Shown here piece after piece: positions 63,645 through 64,000 of a stretch of DNA of 64,000 bases. Position 1 is the stretch's first letter. Each line of letters opens with the position of its first letter. The position numbers and the translations under genes were made by a program. The notes below the pieces were generated by a model. That model saw only the letters and a program-made list of their open reading frames with translations. It was not told the origin of the DNA and did no database searches. Source of the stretch: Nodosilinea nodulosa PCC 7104 (GTDB lineage: Bacteria > Cyanobacteriota > Cyanobacteriia > Phormidesmidales > Phormidesmidaceae). The stretch covers positions 1,092,527 to 1,156,526 of the forward strand of contig NZ_JH976537.1 of assembly GCF_000309385.1 (NCBI RefSeq), read 5' to 3'.

Positions 63645-64000
63645 ACGGGTCTCCGTTTTCGCTAAAGAAAACGGGGAACGAGTCTAGCTGTCCCCATTGC
63701 AGGTAATAAGACGCTAGAGCCTAGAATGATTCCAGGTTATCGCCAGCTTACCTAGGCTAAGTTGGGATGACTCAGGAGAAGAGCGGAGGTGCGAACTCCT
63801 CTCTTCTCCGCCTAAAATCATTCCCCGCAGTTTTAATCTGCCAGAAGCAGGGCCAAAGTACAACCGTATGGGCTACTTTGTAAATCAAGGTTTGCTGACG
63901 GCAGGCAAACTCTAGAGAGCCATCGGCCAAGCTCGCATGTAGGGGATACGTTCTCGTAGAACCAATTACGGTTGATGACTCAACTCTTAACCCTTGGCTA
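63645..64000. other. gene-free end of the window with one strong hairpin
   Basis: 63775-63809 is a near-perfect inverted repeat: GGAGAAGAG, an inner GGAG..CTCC, and CTCTTCTCC. No T tract follows, so it is more likely an RNA or DNA structure than a classical terminator. No ORF with family resemblance. Confidence 0.55.

Overview
The window comes from a cyanobacterium. It holds the overlapping psbD-psbC pair, ycf4, several small cyanobacterial-type conserved proteins, and many copies of the HIP1-like octamer GCGATCGC. PTPA-CTERM sorting signals, a DUF4347 surface protein and many dispersed short repeats suggest a filamentous Leptolyngbyaceae-like organism. That genus-level idea is inference.

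Left part (1-10.5 kb): the N-terminal half of an IS110 transposase, then three large predicted surface proteins: a beta-helix protein, an ELW-SDGT repeat protein with a lectin domain, and a DUF4347/lectin/Calx-beta/glucose-dehydrogenase fusion. A bacterial sugar transferase follows. This stretch is bracketed by two families of non-coding inverted repeats, one a MITE with TA-flanked terminal inverted repeats.

10.5-24.7 kb: a sulfate cassette (SLC13 permease, cysC, sat), then an exopolysaccharide region: gmd, a WecG/TagA glycosyltransferase, a Wza-like export protein, a Wzc-like co-polymerase whose Walker A lysine is missing, and two PTPA-CTERM proteins.

24.8-32.3 kb, minus strand: a ClC-CBS-USP chloride transport protein with Gln in place of the gating Glu, a TolC-family protein, a KAS-like enzyme, a lipoprotein cyclophilin and ycf4. 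The psbD-psbC operon diverges from ycf4 and ends at a strong symmetrical terminator.

35.5-46.4 kb: DUF6761, two GT4 glycosyltransferases interleaved with endonuclease/exonuclease/phosphatase-family proteins, then a two-component system (NarL-type regulator, DesK/NarX-like kinase) divergent from a MacA-MacB-ATPase efflux operon.

46.5-64 kb: DUF3253 plus an alpha/beta hydrolase, two tandem paralogs of an unrecognised family, sixA, tex, a coiled-coil membrane protein with 21-bp repeats, an NB-ARC/WD40 STAND protein, a NodI/NodJ-like ABC exporter, a pair of YbjQ-like proteins, and a TMEM165/GDT1 transporter preceded by what reads as a yybP-ykoY manganese riboswitch. It ends with a b-type cytochrome, a small membrane ORF cut by an in-frame amber codon, an isochorismatase-family hydrolase and a small conserved protein. 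No tRNA, rRNA or CRISPR array was seen.
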